This document shows positions 27,650-36,536 of a DNA stretch of 64,000 bases, in pieces; positions within the stretch are counted from its first letter, which is position 1, and each line of letters starts with the position of its first letter. Where the stretch lies: NCBI RefSeq assembly GCF_026168105.1, contig NZ_LBMW01000010.1, positions 62,001 to 126,000 on the forward strand, written 5' to 3'. A model generated the notes under the pieces. It had not been told where the DNA came from. It did no database searches and worked only from the letters and a program-made list of their open reading frames with translations. Position numbers and translations under genes: made by a program. Source of the stretch: Streptomyces hygroscopicus. Its GTDB lineage: Bacteria > Actinomycetota > Actinomycetes > Streptomycetales > Streptomycetaceae.

Positions 27650-27946
27650 TCGGTCGGGGGTGGGCCGCGTCACCACCGCCGAGGGCATCGGCCCCGAGGT
27701 CGACCGGCGCCCCGGGTTCGATCGGCAAGCGCTTCCGGGACGAGCCGGACCGTGCCGTACCCGTCACCGGGACACCTGGGCCCGGGCGGCGAAAATCGAG
27801 GACCCCGCCCGGGCCGTCGGCGCGGCGTCGGCTCGACCCACCACGCCTCCGCAGGGCGGCGCGCCGTGGACACACCATCGCGTGCGGCCGGGCCACGGTC
27901 GTCGAGGGCTCGGCACATCACCCCGGCGCGGAGCGGCCCGACGTCT

Positions 27947-28762
27947 TCACCGCGATCCTCCGGGACCCGCCGGCTCACCGGAGTCCTGGCGCCGGGTGCC
28001 GATCAGGACGCTGGCGTGCAGCTCCACCGAGACGGCGAGCCGCACGTCGAGGCCGGCCCGGGTGAACGCCTCTACCGCGAGCGGCACTTGGCGTTCGCTC
28101 GCCTCGACGAGCAGGGAACCTCCCGGGGCCAGCCACCGGGACGCCTCGACGGTGACCCGGCGCAGGACGTCCAGGCCGTCGGGGCCACCGTCGAGCGCCA
28201 CGAGCGGCTCGTGGTCACGAGCCTCGGACGGCAGCAGCGCGACCTCCTCCGTCGGCACGTAAGGGACGTTGGCGGCCAGGATGTCGATCCGGCCGCACAG
28301 ATCCCGCGGAAGGGCGTCGAAGAGGTCGCCCTCGTGCACCCGCCCGCCGTACGCGGCGACGTTGCGGCGGGCACAGCGCACGGCGGCCGGATCGATGTCG
28401 GCGGCATGCAGTTCGGGGCCGCCGAGCCCGGCCGCCAGGGCGGCACCGACCGCGCCCGATCCGCAGCACAGGTCCACCACCAGGGAGGCGTTCGGGCAAA
28501 GAGCGAGGGCCTGTTCGACGAGGAACTCGGTGCGGCGGCGGGGCACGAAAACGCCGGGCGCCACGGTGACGCGCAGCCCGTGGAACTCGGCCCAGCCCAG
28601 GACCTGTTCGAGGGGCAGCCCGGCGACACGGCGGTCCACCATGGCGTCGGCCTCGTCCGGCGTGCGGGCGGTGGAGAGGATCAACTCCGCCTCGTCCTCG
28701 GCGAAGACACAGCCGGCGGCACGAAGGGCGGAGACGACACGGGAGCGGGAGAGTGGTGGCAT
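27947..28762 (-). CDS. PrmC/HemK-like protein N5-glutamine methyltransferase
   Basis: A 271-residue SAM-dependent methyltransferase. VAPGVFVPRRRTEFLVEQAL precedes the SAM motif VVDLCCGSGAVGAALAAGLG near residue 95; the catalytic NPPY tetrad of true PrmC is here NVPY (residues ~165-168, ILAANVPYVPTEEV). Translation release factors need PrmC, but the housekeeping copy normally lies beside prfA; this one stands alone and is best called a paralogue with a possibly different protein target. ATG 28760-28762. Flanked by the fadH control region and the MarR gene, both transcribed divergently from or away from it. Confidence 0.8.
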   Translation of the reverse strand: MPPLSRSRVVSALRAAGCVFAEDEAELILSTARTPDEADAMVDRRVAGLPLEQVLGWAEFHGLRVTVAPGVFVPRRRTEFLVEQALALCPNASLVVDLCCGSGAVGAALAAGLGGPELHAADIDPAAVRCARRNVAAYGGRVHEGDLFDALPRDLCGRIDILAANVPYVPTEEVALLPSEARDHEPLVALDGGPDGLDVLRRVTVEASRWLAPGGSLLVEASERQVPLAVEAFTRAGLDVRLAVSVELHASVLIGTRRQDSGEPAGPGGSR

Positions 28763-29025
28763 GGAGCCGAAGAGCCTTCCGGTTGACCGAAGGGCGCCCT
28801 CGCGATCACCTACCGGCGATCCGCGCCGTCCTGAGACGAGAGCACCCGAACCGATGACACTGCGGAAATGGGGCTCACCTCCTCGGCCACGACCGGCCGG
28901 GACGATCCACGGCCGCTGGTCACCCTAGCAGGAGCGTCCGGGAACCGAACGGCTCCTCAACCCTCCGCCAGGTTCGGCCGTACGGCCCCCGAGCCCCTGC
29001 TCGGCTCATGCGACCCCGGCCTGAA

Positions 29026-29040
29026 GTTGTACCGTACAAC
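29026..29040. promoter_or_regulatory. Palindrome upstream of the MarR gene
   Basis: GTTGTAC-C-GTACAAC, 20 bp before the GTG at 29061. Position and size are those of a MarR autoregulatory operator. Confidence 0.55.
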
Positions 29041-29060
29041 CAGCAGTGCGAGGAGGTCCC

Positions 29061-29612
29061 GTGAAGTCAGCCGAGGGGTCCGGCGACACCGATGTCGCCG
29101 AGCGTGCCGCCGCCACGTCGGGGGCAGAGTCCGCCGTCGAGACCATCCAGCGCGAGATGACGGTGTTCGCCCGGCGCGCTCGCGCCTCGGCCGGACGCAT
29201 GCATCCGGAACTGTCCCTCGTGTCGTACACGCTGCTCGGGCACCTGGAGGAGAGCGGCGGCTGCCGCGCCACCGATCTGGCCGCGCACTACGCGCTGGAC
29301 AAGTCCACGGTCAGCCGGCAGGTCGCCGCGCTGGAGCGGTCCGGACTGATCGAGAGACGGCTCGATCCGGACGACCACCGGGTGCAGGTGCTCCACCTGA
29401 CCGAGGCCGGGACACGGATCCTGGCCCAGGTCACCGAGAGCCGCCGGGAGGCGTTCCGGGCGCGGCTCGCGGGCTGGCCGGCCAAGGACCTGGAACTCTT
29501 CGCGGCGTATCTGCTGCGGTACAACGAGGCTGCGGCAGCCACCCCCGTCGTGCCGCCCACCACGCTCGCGCCACCCACCCCGGACGCGCCGCCCGCTCCG
29601 GACGCCGGCTGA
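29061..29612 (+). CDS. MarR-family regulator
   Basis: A 183-residue winged-helix protein: LSLVSYTLLGHLEESGGCRA, TDLAAHYALDKSTVSRQVAA and LERSGLIERRLDPDDHRVQV (wing). The C-terminal ~20 residues are Pro/Ala-rich. GTG 29061 follows AGGAGG by four bases; an earlier GTG at 29046 would cover that ribosome-binding site. A palindrome just upstream suggests autoregulation. The neighbours (PrmC-like methyltransferase upstream and divergent, GNAT gene convergent) give no clear target. Confidence 0.88.
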   Translation: MKSAEGSGDTDVAERAAATSGAESAVETIQREMTVFARRARASAGRMHPELSLVSYTLLGHLEESGGCRATDLAAHYALDKSTVSRQVAALERSGLIERRLDPDDHRVQVLHLTEAGTRILAQVTESRREAFRARLAGWPAKDLELFAAYLLRYNEAAAATPVVPPTTLAPPTPDAPPAPDAG

Positions 29613-29664
29613 CGGACGTTCAGCGCTCGGGAGCCGGCCGCGGGATGCGGGCCCCGCCCGGTCG

Positions 29665-30381
29665 TCAGATCCCCACGGCCTGCGCGTCCGCCAGGTGCTC
29701 CGGAACCCGCGCCGAGAGGAATCTCGTGGTGCGGCGCAGCCGGAAGCCGAGGGACTCGTAGAGCCGGATGGCGTTGGTGTTGCCCGCGCCGGTGTGCAGG
29801 AACGGGGTCTCGCCGCGCTCACGGATGCCGTGCGCGACCGCCAGGATCAACCGGGTGGCCAGTCCCTGACCGCGGAATCCGGGGTCGGTGCACACGGCGC
29901 TGATCTCGGTCCAGCCCGGCGGGTGCAGCCGTTCGCCCGCCATGGCGATCAGGGCACCGTCCCGGCGGATGCCGAGGTAGGTGCCCAGTTCGATGGTGCG
30001 CGGCAGGAACGGTCCTGGCTCGGTGCGTGCCACCAGGTCCAGCATCTCGGGCACGTCGGCCGGGGTGAGCCGTACGGCTTCCGGGTCGGGCGCGGCGGCG
30101 GCCCCGTCGTCGACGAGCTGCACGCCGTCGACAGCGAAGGTGATCTCCCAGCCGCCCGGAACCTGCCCGCAGAACCCGGGCAGCGGAGCCTCCGCCCCCG
30201 GGCCGGCGAGCGCCGCGAGGGCGGCCCAGTCGTCGGCGTCGGGGTCGTCGGGCAGCCCCACCCACGGCGAGACGTCCAGGGGGTAGCGCAGCACGCGCCC
30301 CCGGCGCTCGGCGAAGCGGGCGTGGGGACCGCTCAGCGAGGCGAGGGCGGGGTTGTCGAGGACGTGCCGGGCGTCACTCAT
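29665..30381 (-). CDS. GNAT-family N-acetyltransferase
   Basis: A 238-residue acetyltransferase. The acetyl-CoA pyrophosphate loop is VCTDPGFRGQGLATRLILAV (R/QxxGxG/A), followed by TPFLHTGAGNTNAIRLYESLGFR, given here in two parts: TPFLHTGAGNTNAI and RLYESLGFRLRR. The N-terminal ~100 residues are unlike the GNAT core and include PGFCGQVPGGWEITFAVDG. The family acetylates amines; the substrate is not predictable. The ATG at 30379-30381 overlaps the upstream oxidoreductase stop by four bases, so both are in one transcript and may act on the same compound. Confidence 0.88.
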   Translation of the reverse strand: MSDARHVLDNPALASLSGPHARFAERRGRVLRYPLDVSPWVGLPDDPDADDWAALAALAGPGAEAPLPGFCGQVPGGWEITFAVDGVQLVDDGAAAAPDPEAVRLTPADVPEMLDLVARTEPGPFLPRTIELGTYLGIRRDGALIAMAGERLHPPGWTEISAVCTDPGFRGQGLATRLILAVAHGIRERGETPFLHTGAGNTNAIRLYESLGFRLRRTTRFLSARVPEHLADAQAVGI

Positions 30382-31304
30382 GCGCCGACCTCGATCACGA
30401 TCTTGCCCCGGGCGTGGCCGTTCTCGACCACGCGCAGGGCGTCCCCGGCCCGCTCCAGCGGGAGGATCCGCGTGATGCAAGGGCTCAGCTCGCCACGCTC
30501 GACCAGGCCCGCGACCTCGTCCAGCACGGCCGCGGTGCGGGCCCGCAGAACACGCGTGCCGCCCAGCCGCTCCACGTCCTGGGCCGGTGCCCCGGCGGTG
30601 ATCAGCCTCGAGCGGTCGGTCAGCAAGGTGGCCACCTCCTCCAGTACGTCACCTCCGACGAGGTCGTAGACGCCGTCGACCCCGTCCCGCGCGGCCGCGC
30701 GCACCCGCGCGGCCAGATCCGGGCCCGCCGGTACATGTACGGCGCCGAGGCGCTCGACGAAGTCCTTCTTGCCTTCGCTCGCCGTACCGACGACACGCAC
30801 ACCGAAGGCACGCGCGATCTGCACGGCGGCGGCACCCACTCCCCCTCCTGCACCGGTGACGAGCAGGGTCGCGCCCGCGGGCAGGCCGAGCCCACGGACT
30901 CCGTCGTACGCCGTTGCCGCCGCGACGGGCAGGACCGCCGCGTCCGTGTAGGACAGCCCGTGGGGCACGTGCGCGGCCACCGCCGCGTCGAGCAGCGCGT
31001 ACTCGGCGTATCCGCCGGCCACGGTATTGCCGAAGACGGCGTCCCCGGCGGCGAAGCCCTTCACGCCCTCGCCGATCTCCTCGACCACACCGGCGGCCTC
31101 GCTGCCGAACACCACGGGGAACCGGGGCGAGTCCGGGTCTCCGGGCCGCCGGTGGCCCGCGCGCAGCTTCCAGTCGATCGGGTTCACACCCGCGGCGCGC
31201 ACCGCGACGAGGATCTGTCCGGGGCCGGGGCTCGGCCGGTCCACCTCGACGAAAGCCTGGGTCTCCGGGCCGCCGTACCGCGTGTACGCGTACGCCTTGG
31301 GCAT
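30378..31304 (-). CDS. NADP-dependent quinone oxidoreductase-like MDR enzyme
   Basis: A 308-residue zinc-free medium-chain dehydrogenase/reductase of the quinone-reductase/enoyl-reductase group. AAGVNPIDWKLRAGHR and FPVVFGSEAAGVVEEIGEGV lie in the GroES-like domain, LLVTGAGGGVGAAAVQIARA near residue 150 is the NADPH fold, and the end (ENGHARGKIVIEV) is the usual family closing. No catalytic-zinc cysteines are seen. ATG 31302-31304. It is translationally coupled to a GNAT gene. Likely role is reduction of a quinone or enone, in line with stress or detoxification. Confidence 0.9.
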   Translation of the reverse strand: MPKAYAYTRYGGPETQAFVEVDRPSPGPGQILVAVRAAGVNPIDWKLRAGHRRPGDPDSPRFPVVFGSEAAGVVEEIGEGVKGFAAGDAVFGNTVAGGYAEYALLDAAVAAHVPHGLSYTDAAVLPVAAATAYDGVRGLGLPAGATLLVTGAGGGVGAAAVQIARAFGVRVVGTASEGKKDFVERLGAVHVPAGPDLAARVRAAARDGVDGVYDLVGGDVLEEVATLLTDRSRLITAGAPAQDVERLGGTRVLRARTAAVLDEVAGLVERGELSPCITRILPLERAGDALRVVENGHARGKIVIEVGA

Positions 31305-32199
31305 GTGGGGTCTCCTGCTCTTTCGCTGTCGCCGGGCCGCCGGTCACCGGACGACGGGAGCCACCGGTACCGGCCACTACCGGCAAGGGAGATCACGGGG
31401 CGGGTATTCCCGGGCCTCGGGGGAGTTCATACGCCCGTCATGGTCGAGGACGACCGGTCGAGGACCACCGGGGCGGAAGACACGGCCGGCGGGAGGCGAC
31501 CGGCCCGCGCTGCTGATCGGCGCGGGCTCGGGGGTGGTTCCACTGAAGTCTCCTGGCCGAGGCACCTCGCGGCGGGTGGGAAGCCCATGTGTGCGGCTCC
31601 AACGGGTTCGCGGAGCACCCTCGCGGCTGCTCTTCGAGGCCGGGCAGCCGATGGACCGCATCCGGATCGAACGCTTCGGCTGACCGTGATACCCGCCGCC
31701 CCGGCCTTCGGGAACGGCGGCTCGTCCGGCCGCCCGGACCGGTGGCCCCCGGCGGCCCCCGGCCGACGACCGGCGACCGTCGGTGCGACCGGTGCGGGTT
31801 TCGGCCGCGTATCGGCCCCCGGGTTTCGAGGCCAAATGGCCGGGAACTTCGCCCGAGAGGAGAATGGGCATAAAAGCCGTCGGGGGTTCGGATGCGTCCC
31901 GTGCCGCGTGTGCACATGTCCGTGAGCGGCCGTCCTCCGGCCGGTGGCCGGCGAGGACGGCCGGTCCGGCTTGGGCCGGTCCCGGACACGGGGCGCATCC
32001 GGACCACCACCGCCGTGCGGGGCGCGCGGGGGCTCCGTGACGGTCTGTCCTCGGATGACGGGCCGGTGTGCCGCGGGCGCTGCCGCGCGACACTTCGCCG
32101 CGGGGGTCCGGCATCCGACCGGGGGCCGTACGGGGCTTCAAGCGGCCCCGGGGACGGTCGCCCCCTCCACGGGCGGGACGTGGCGGCAAGGAGGTCGAG
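31305..32199. other. Long intergenic region, no supported gene
   Basis: Several frames stay open on both strands, but their translations are Arg/Pro/Gly-rich and lack any family pattern, as expected for very GC-rich non-coding DNA. A 12-bp palindrome GGCCAAATGGCC lies at 31830-31841. The right end is the leader of the Rv1733c-like gene with a strong ribosome-binding site. Decayed coding sequence cannot be excluded. Confidence 0.4.
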
Positions 32200-32784
32200 A
32201 TGCGAACCCGGGTGCGCGGCTGGCGCTGGCGGCGCAATCCGCTGCGCCGCCGATCGGATGTCGTGGAGGCGTGGACGGCGCTGCTCATCACCGTTCTGCT
32301 GTGTCTTGGAGCGCCGCTCGTCGGCATGGCCGCGGGCTGGGCGGCGTACGACAGCGCGCATACGGCTCAGCTGACCGAGCGGGCCCAACGCCATCAGGTG
32401 CCCGCGGTGCTCGCGGAGGACGCTCCGGCCACGGTGCCCTCGACACAGAGCGCCAAGCAGCCCCTGTACCAGGTGAAGGTGCGCTGGACCGAGCCCGGCA
32501 AGGGCACACGGATCACGCCCGCCCTGGTTCCGGGCGGCTCGCGGAGCGGCGACCGGGTCACGGTGTGGCTGGATGCCCGGCGGCACGGCGTCGCCCCGCC
32601 GCGGAACGACGCCGCGGTGTGGCAGCACGCCCTGACGAGCGGGGTGTGGACCGCGGGTGGGGTGGCCGCCGCCGTTTTCCTGGGCCGCGCCGTGATCGGA
32701 CGGGTCGCCGAGCGGCACCGCATGAGGGAGTGGGAGGCCGAGTGGGCCCGCACAGGGCCGGAGTGGGGACGACGGACGGCGTGA
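32200..32784 (+). CDS. Rv1733c-family membrane protein
   Basis: A 194-residue protein with a basic N-terminus (MRTRVRGWRWRRNPLRRRSD), a first transmembrane helix around residues 28-50 (WTALLITVLLCLGAPLVGMA), an extracytoplasmic domain with VPSTQSAKQPLYQVKVRWTE, and a second helix near residues 147-168. This matches the actinobacterial family named after Mycobacterium Rv1733c, a dormancy-regulon membrane protein of unknown function. ATG 32200 follows AAGGAGG. A longer frame upstream exists but lacks protein-like sequence. In Streptomyces such genes are often hypoxia/stress responsive; here that is inference. Confidence 0.85.
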   Translation: MRTRVRGWRWRRNPLRRRSDVVEAWTALLITVLLCLGAPLVGMAAGWAAYDSAHTAQLTERAQRHQVPAVLAEDAPATVPSTQSAKQPLYQVKVRWTEPGKGTRITPALVPGGSRSGDRVTVWLDARRHGVAPPRNDAAVWQHALTSGVWTAGGVAAAVFLGRAVIGRVAERHRMREWEAEWARTGPEWGRRTA

Positions 32785-32906
32785 CCGTGCGGCCGGAGCG
32801 TGCCCGGCCACCGCGGCCCCGACGGGCGGACAGGCCGCCTGGCGCGTCCCGGGCCGCCGCCCTACGGTGTGATCATCCGCAGTCCTGACGTCAAAGGTGG
32901 TCCTCC

Positions 32907-33872
32907 ATGGCCCTGTTCGACCTGCCGCTCGACCAGCTGCGCGAGTACCGCAGCGCCTCCGTCGAGCCCGCGGACTTCGACGCGTTCTGGACGAAGACGC
33001 TGCGGGAAGCCCGCGAGCACGATCTGGACGCCCGCTTCGATCCGGTCGACACGGGTCTGAAGACGGTCCAGGTGCACGACGTGACGTTCGCAGGGTTCGG
33101 TGGGCATCCGGTCAAGGGCTGGCTGACCGTGCCCACCGCCGTGGACGGGCCCCTTCCCACGGTCGTGGAGTTCATCGGCTACGGCGGCGGACGCGCCCTT
33201 CCGCATATGCATCTGCTGTGGGCGTCGGCGGGTTGCGCGCACTTCGTGATGGACACGCGCGGGCAGGGCAGCGCGTGGGGCGGCGGCGGGACGCCGGACC
33301 CGGTGGGCAGCGGACCGACCTATCCCGGGTTCATGACGCGTGGCGTCGAGGACCCCGAAACGTACTACTACCGGCGGCTGTTCACCGACGGGGTGCGGGC
33401 CGTGGAGGCCGCCCGGGCGCACCCGCTGACCGACGCCTCCCGCACCGCGGCCGTCGGCGTCAGCCAGGGCGGCGGCATCGCGATCGCGGTCGGCGGTCTC
33501 GTACCTGATCTGGTGGCGGTGGCGCCGGACGTGCCGTTCCTGTGCGACTTCCCGCGCGCCACGACGGCCACGGACCGCGATCCTTACCGGGAGATAGGCA
33601 ACTACCTCAAGACGCACCGCGGTCGCACCGAGCGGGTGATGCAGACGCTGTCGTACTTCGACGCCGTGCACTTCGCCGCGCGCGGCCGGGCCCCCGCGCT
33701 GTTCTCGGCGGCCTTGGAGGACCAGACCTGTCCCCCGTCGACGGTCTTCGCCGCGTTCAACGCGTGGGCGCACGTGGACAAGGAGATCGAGGTGTACGAC
33801 TTCAACGACCACGAGGGCGGCGGCCCCTTCCAGGACGCGGTCAAGCTGCGCTGGCTGCCGGCCCGTTTCTGA
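32907..33872 (+). CDS. Acetyl xylan esterase / cephalosporin-C deacetylase family (CE7)
   Basis: A 321-residue alpha/beta hydrolase. RGQGSAWGGGGTPDPVGSG is the CE7 signature (RGQ), GVSQGGGIAIAVGGL near residue 185 holds the nucleophile serine, SAALEDQTCPPSTVFAAFN the aspartate and FNDHEGGGPF the histidine. The family removes acetyl groups from xylo-oligosaccharides or small acetyl esters; most members, like this one, have no signal peptide and act inside the cell. ATG 32907. The downstream SnoaL-like gene begins 8 bp after its stop, so they are co-transcribed. Confidence 0.92.
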   Translation: MALFDLPLDQLREYRSASVEPADFDAFWTKTLREAREHDLDARFDPVDTGLKTVQVHDVTFAGFGGHPVKGWLTVPTAVDGPLPTVVEFIGYGGGRALPHMHLLWASAGCAHFVMDTRGQGSAWGGGGTPDPVGSGPTYPGFMTRGVEDPETYYYRRLFTDGVRAVEAARAHPLTDASRTAAVGVSQGGGIAIAVGGLVPDLVAVAPDVPFLCDFPRATTATDRDPYREIGNYLKTHRGRTERVMQTLSYFDAVHFAARGRAPALFSAALEDQTCPPSTVFAAFNAWAHVDKEIEVYDFNDHEGGGPFQDAVKLRWLPARF

Positions 33873-33880
33873 CGGCCCGC

Positions 33881-34285
33881 ATGGACACGGCCGAGGCGGC
33901 ACGCAGGTTCGTACGGGTGTGGGAGCGGGGCTGGGCGGAGCACGACGTGGACTCGATCCTGGCGCTCTACGCGCGGGGCTGCGTCCACCGGTCGATGCCG
34001 TTCCGCGCGCCGCACCGGGGACGGCACGAACTCGCCGCGTACCTGCGGTGGTCGTTCGCGGGCGAGCGCACGCTCGACGTCCGCTTCTCCGAGCCGATCG
34101 TCGGCCCCGAGGGCCGCGTGGTCGCGGAGTTCCGGGTGCTGGCGGAGGAGGACGGCACGCCCTCCACCCTCGCCGGATGCGTCTTCGTCCGCTTCGACGG
34201 CGAGGGACTCGCGGTGGAGTCGCGGGACTACTGGCACGCCGTCACCGGCCGTCAGGAGCCGGAAGGTTCGCTGTTCTTCGCCTGA
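33881..34285 (+). CDS. SnoaL/NTF2-like protein
   Basis: A 134-residue cone-shaped alpha+beta barrel protein: FVRVWERGWAEHDVDSILAL, YARGCVHRSMPFRAPHRGRH, then strands such as RVVAEFRVLAEEDGTPSTLA and ESRDYWHAVTG. The fold serves many enzymes (isomerases, cyclases) and binding proteins, so role is open. ATG 33881 lies 8 bp after the esterase stop without a clear Shine-Dalgarno sequence of its own, fitting coupled translation. Confidence 0.8.
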   Translation: MDTAEAARRFVRVWERGWAEHDVDSILALYARGCVHRSMPFRAPHRGRHELAAYLRWSFAGERTLDVRFSEPIVGPEGRVVAEFRVLAEEDGTPSTLAGCVFVRFDGEGLAVESRDYWHAVTGRQEPEGSLFFA

Positions 34286-34418
34286 GTCGGGGCGGTGGTT
34301 CCGGTCGTCGTGACCGGTCGGTCCTGCGGGTTGGTTCCCTCAAGTCCGACCAGTCGGTACGTTCGTTGCGCCCGGTCCGTCCCGGCCGGGTGCACCCGCG
34401 AGGGACCACGGAGGGCCC

Positions 34419-35585
34419 ATGTCCCAGTACGTGCCAGAGGTTGACGGCCGGTGCGACCCGCGCTTCACGGCGGTGCGCGCGGCGTTCGAGGAGAACTTCC
34501 GCGAGCGGGAGGAGCTGGGCGCGGCGGTCACCGTCACGCTGGACGGGAAGACGGTGGTGGACCTCTGGGGCGGCTGGACCGACGCGGCACGCACCCGGGC
34601 CTGGGAGCGCGACACCGTGGTCAACGTCTGGTCCACGACCAAGGGTCCGGCGGCCCTGTGCCTGCACATCCTGGCGGACCGCGGTCTGCTCGACCTGGAC
34701 GCGCCCGTGGCGGCGTACTGGCCCGAGTTCGCCGCCGCGGGCAAGGGGTCGGTCCTCGTACGGCATCTGCTCTCGCATCGCGCCGGGCTGGCGGGGCTGC
34801 GGGAACCGCACTCGGTGGACCAGCTCTACGACTGGGAGCTGACCGTGGCTCGGCTCTCGGCGACCGAGCCCTGGTGGGAGCCGGGAACGCGAAGCGGGTA
34901 CCACGCGCTCACCTACGGCTTCCTGGTGGGCGAGGTGGTTCGGCGGGTCTCGGGGCTGCTGCCGGGCGCGTTCCTGGACCGGGAGGTGACCGGACCGCTC
35001 GGCATCGACTTCACCATCGGGCTCCCCGACAAGGAGGCCGGGCGGGCGGCCGAACTGGTGCAACCACCTGCCGCGAACTCCGGTGAACAGGCCGCGGTCT
35101 TCGCCCAGTTGACGCCGACGGCACTGGCTGCGCTGGCGAACCCCCTCGTCGGTGCCGCCGAGGCCGGCACTCCCGAGTGGCGGGCCGCCGAGCTCCCGGC
35201 GCTCAACGGGCACGGCACGGCCCGCGCGGTCGCCGCGCTGTACGGGATCTTCGCCGGGCGGGGGTCGTGGGGCGGTCGACAAGTGCTGTCCCCCGAGGCG
35301 GCCGAGCGCGTGCGCGAGGGGCAGGGCACCTGCCGCGATCTGGTGCTCGGGGCGGGGCTGGGCCGGGACACGGAGATCGGGCTCGGGCTGTGGCTCAGCG
35401 GCCCCGAGGGGTCGTACGGGCCGAACCCGAGAGCGTTCGGGCACGACGGATTCGGAGGCTCGTGCGGTCTCGCGGACCCCGAGGCGGGCGTCTCGCTGGG
35501 CTATGTCATGAACCGGATGGGCCCGCGCATCGCCGACGATCCGAGGAAGATGGCGCTAGTGAACGCCCTGTACGGCGCGTTGTAG
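34419..35585 (+). CDS. Serine hydrolase, beta-lactamase/EstB family
   Basis: A 388-residue class C beta-lactamase-fold protein. The nucleophile motif SxxK is STTK (S72-K75, in VNVWSTTKGPAALCL), the YxN-like tyrosine is in GYHALTYGFLVGEVV, and the third motif region is FGHDGFGGSCGLADPEAG near the end. No signal peptide is present, so this is an intracellular esterase/peptidase type, not a secreted beta-lactamase. It follows the esterase and SnoaL genes by 133 bp on the same strand. Substrate unknown. Confidence 0.9.
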   Translation: MSQYVPEVDGRCDPRFTAVRAAFEENFREREELGAAVTVTLDGKTVVDLWGGWTDAARTRAWERDTVVNVWSTTKGPAALCLHILADRGLLDLDAPVAAYWPEFAAAGKGSVLVRHLLSHRAGLAGLREPHSVDQLYDWELTVARLSATEPWWEPGTRSGYHALTYGFLVGEVVRRVSGLLPGAFLDREVTGPLGIDFTIGLPDKEAGRAAELVQPPAANSGEQAAVFAQLTPTALAALANPLVGAAEAGTPEWRAAELPALNGHGTARAVAALYGIFAGRGSWGGRQVLSPEAAERVREGQGTCRDLVLGAGLGRDTEIGLGLWLSGPEGSYGPNPRAFGHDGFGGSCGLADPEAGVSLGYVMNRMGPRIADDPRKMALVNALYGAL

Positions 35586-35639
35586 GGACATGGGGGAACG
35601 GGTCGGATTCGGCCGATCTCCTCGACTGCCCTTCCCTGG

Positions 35640-35651
35640 TGGTTTAGACCA
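35640..35651. promoter_or_regulatory. DasR-like (dre-type) GntR operator
   Basis: TGGTTTAGACCA matches 11 of 12 bases of the DasR core site TGGTCTAGACCA. It lies 63 bp upstream of a HutC-type GntR gene, and a further TGGTC half-site follows at 35662-35666. Confidence 0.55.
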
Positions 35652-35714
35652 ATGCTAGATCTGGTCGCGCACCGATTCCGCACGGCTACACCTTGTCACC
35701 AGGAGGCTGCGGAC

Positions 35715-36449
35715 ATGGCCCGCACCACCCGACCCGACCACCCTCACCCCTACCCGCACGAGGAGCCGCTGTACTGGCGGATCGCCACCGAACTGCTGAG
35801 CGAACTACGCGAGGGCGCCATTCCACCCGGTGAACGACTGCCCGGAGAGCGGCAGTTGGCCAGCCACTTCCATGTCAGCCGGGAGACCGTGCGCCAGGCC
35901 CTGCAGATCCTGCGCCGCGAGGGCCTCGTCGCCACGGACCGGCGCGGCAGCCACGCGACGCTGGCAGGCGCCACGGCCGAGCTCGTCCCCTCGGGTACCT
36001 TTCCGGTGGGAGCGCAGGACACGGAGCCCGGCCGGGCGACCGTCACCTGGGAGGTGCCGTCTCCCGAGCACGCCCTGGCGCTCGGCCTCGCGCCGCAACG
36101 GCCGACCCTCGTCCATCGGTACACGTCGGCGGCGGCGGACGGGAGCGGAGCACGGACGGCCGTCACCTCGTTCTCCGCGGTCGCCGTCTCCGAGGTCCCG
36201 GAGCTGACCCGCTACCGCGACCGCGCGGACGGCCGGGCCTCGGCCGAACTGTGGCGCGCGTACGACTGGATGCGCACGGCTGGGCTGACGCTGCATCACC
36301 GCGACGCCATCACCCCGCTGCCGCCGTCCATGCGGGTCACCCGGCGCGTGCACGACCAGTGGGACCGGCCGCTGGAGATCACCGATCTGGTGGTGGAGGC
36401 CCAACGGGAGGCACTGGTCTACGAGTTCACCCTGCCGTCGGCCGGATGA
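35715..36449 (+). CDS. GntR-family regulator, HutC subfamily
   Basis: A 244-residue regulator. The winged helix is at about residues 18-85: LYWRIATELLSELREGAIPP, GERLPGERQLASHFHVSRET and VRQALQILRREGLVATDRRG. The C-terminal UTRA-type ligand domain includes LTLHHRDAITPLPPSMRVTR and ends EALVYEFTLPS. ATG 35715 is preceded by AGGAGG nine bases upstream. A dre-like site upstream points to autoregulation. HutC proteins usually sense sugar phosphates or amino-acid derivatives; no transport or catabolic gene adjoins, so the effector is unknown. Confidence 0.9.
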   Translation: MARTTRPDHPHPYPHEEPLYWRIATELLSELREGAIPPGERLPGERQLASHFHVSRETVRQALQILRREGLVATDRRGSHATLAGATAELVPSGTFPVGAQDTEPGRATVTWEVPSPEHALALGLAPQRPTLVHRYTSAAADGSGARTAVTSFSAVAVSEVPELTRYRDRADGRASAELWRAYDWMRTAGLTLHHRDAITPLPPSMRVTRRVHDQWDRPLEITDLVVEAQREALVYEFTLPSAG

Positions 36450-36536
36450 GCACAGCGGTACCCCTCGGAAGGCGACTCCGTTCCGCAGGAGCGTCCCGTG
36501 GACGACACGGCGGCCGCGGCGAACGGGCCGGGACGG

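Noticed and set aside
27700..27760. tRNA-like GGTTCGATCGG segment
   Set aside because: No acceptor stem or anticodon arm can be drawn around it.
31830..31841. GGCCAAATGGCC as a dormancy-regulator (DevR/OsdR-type) box for the Rv1733c-like gene
   Set aside because: Too far (about 360 bp) from the start codon and too short to separate from chance.
31305..32199. Genes in the long gap before the Rv1733c-like protein
   Set aside because: Open frames on both strands lack motifs, ribosome-binding sites and protein-like composition.
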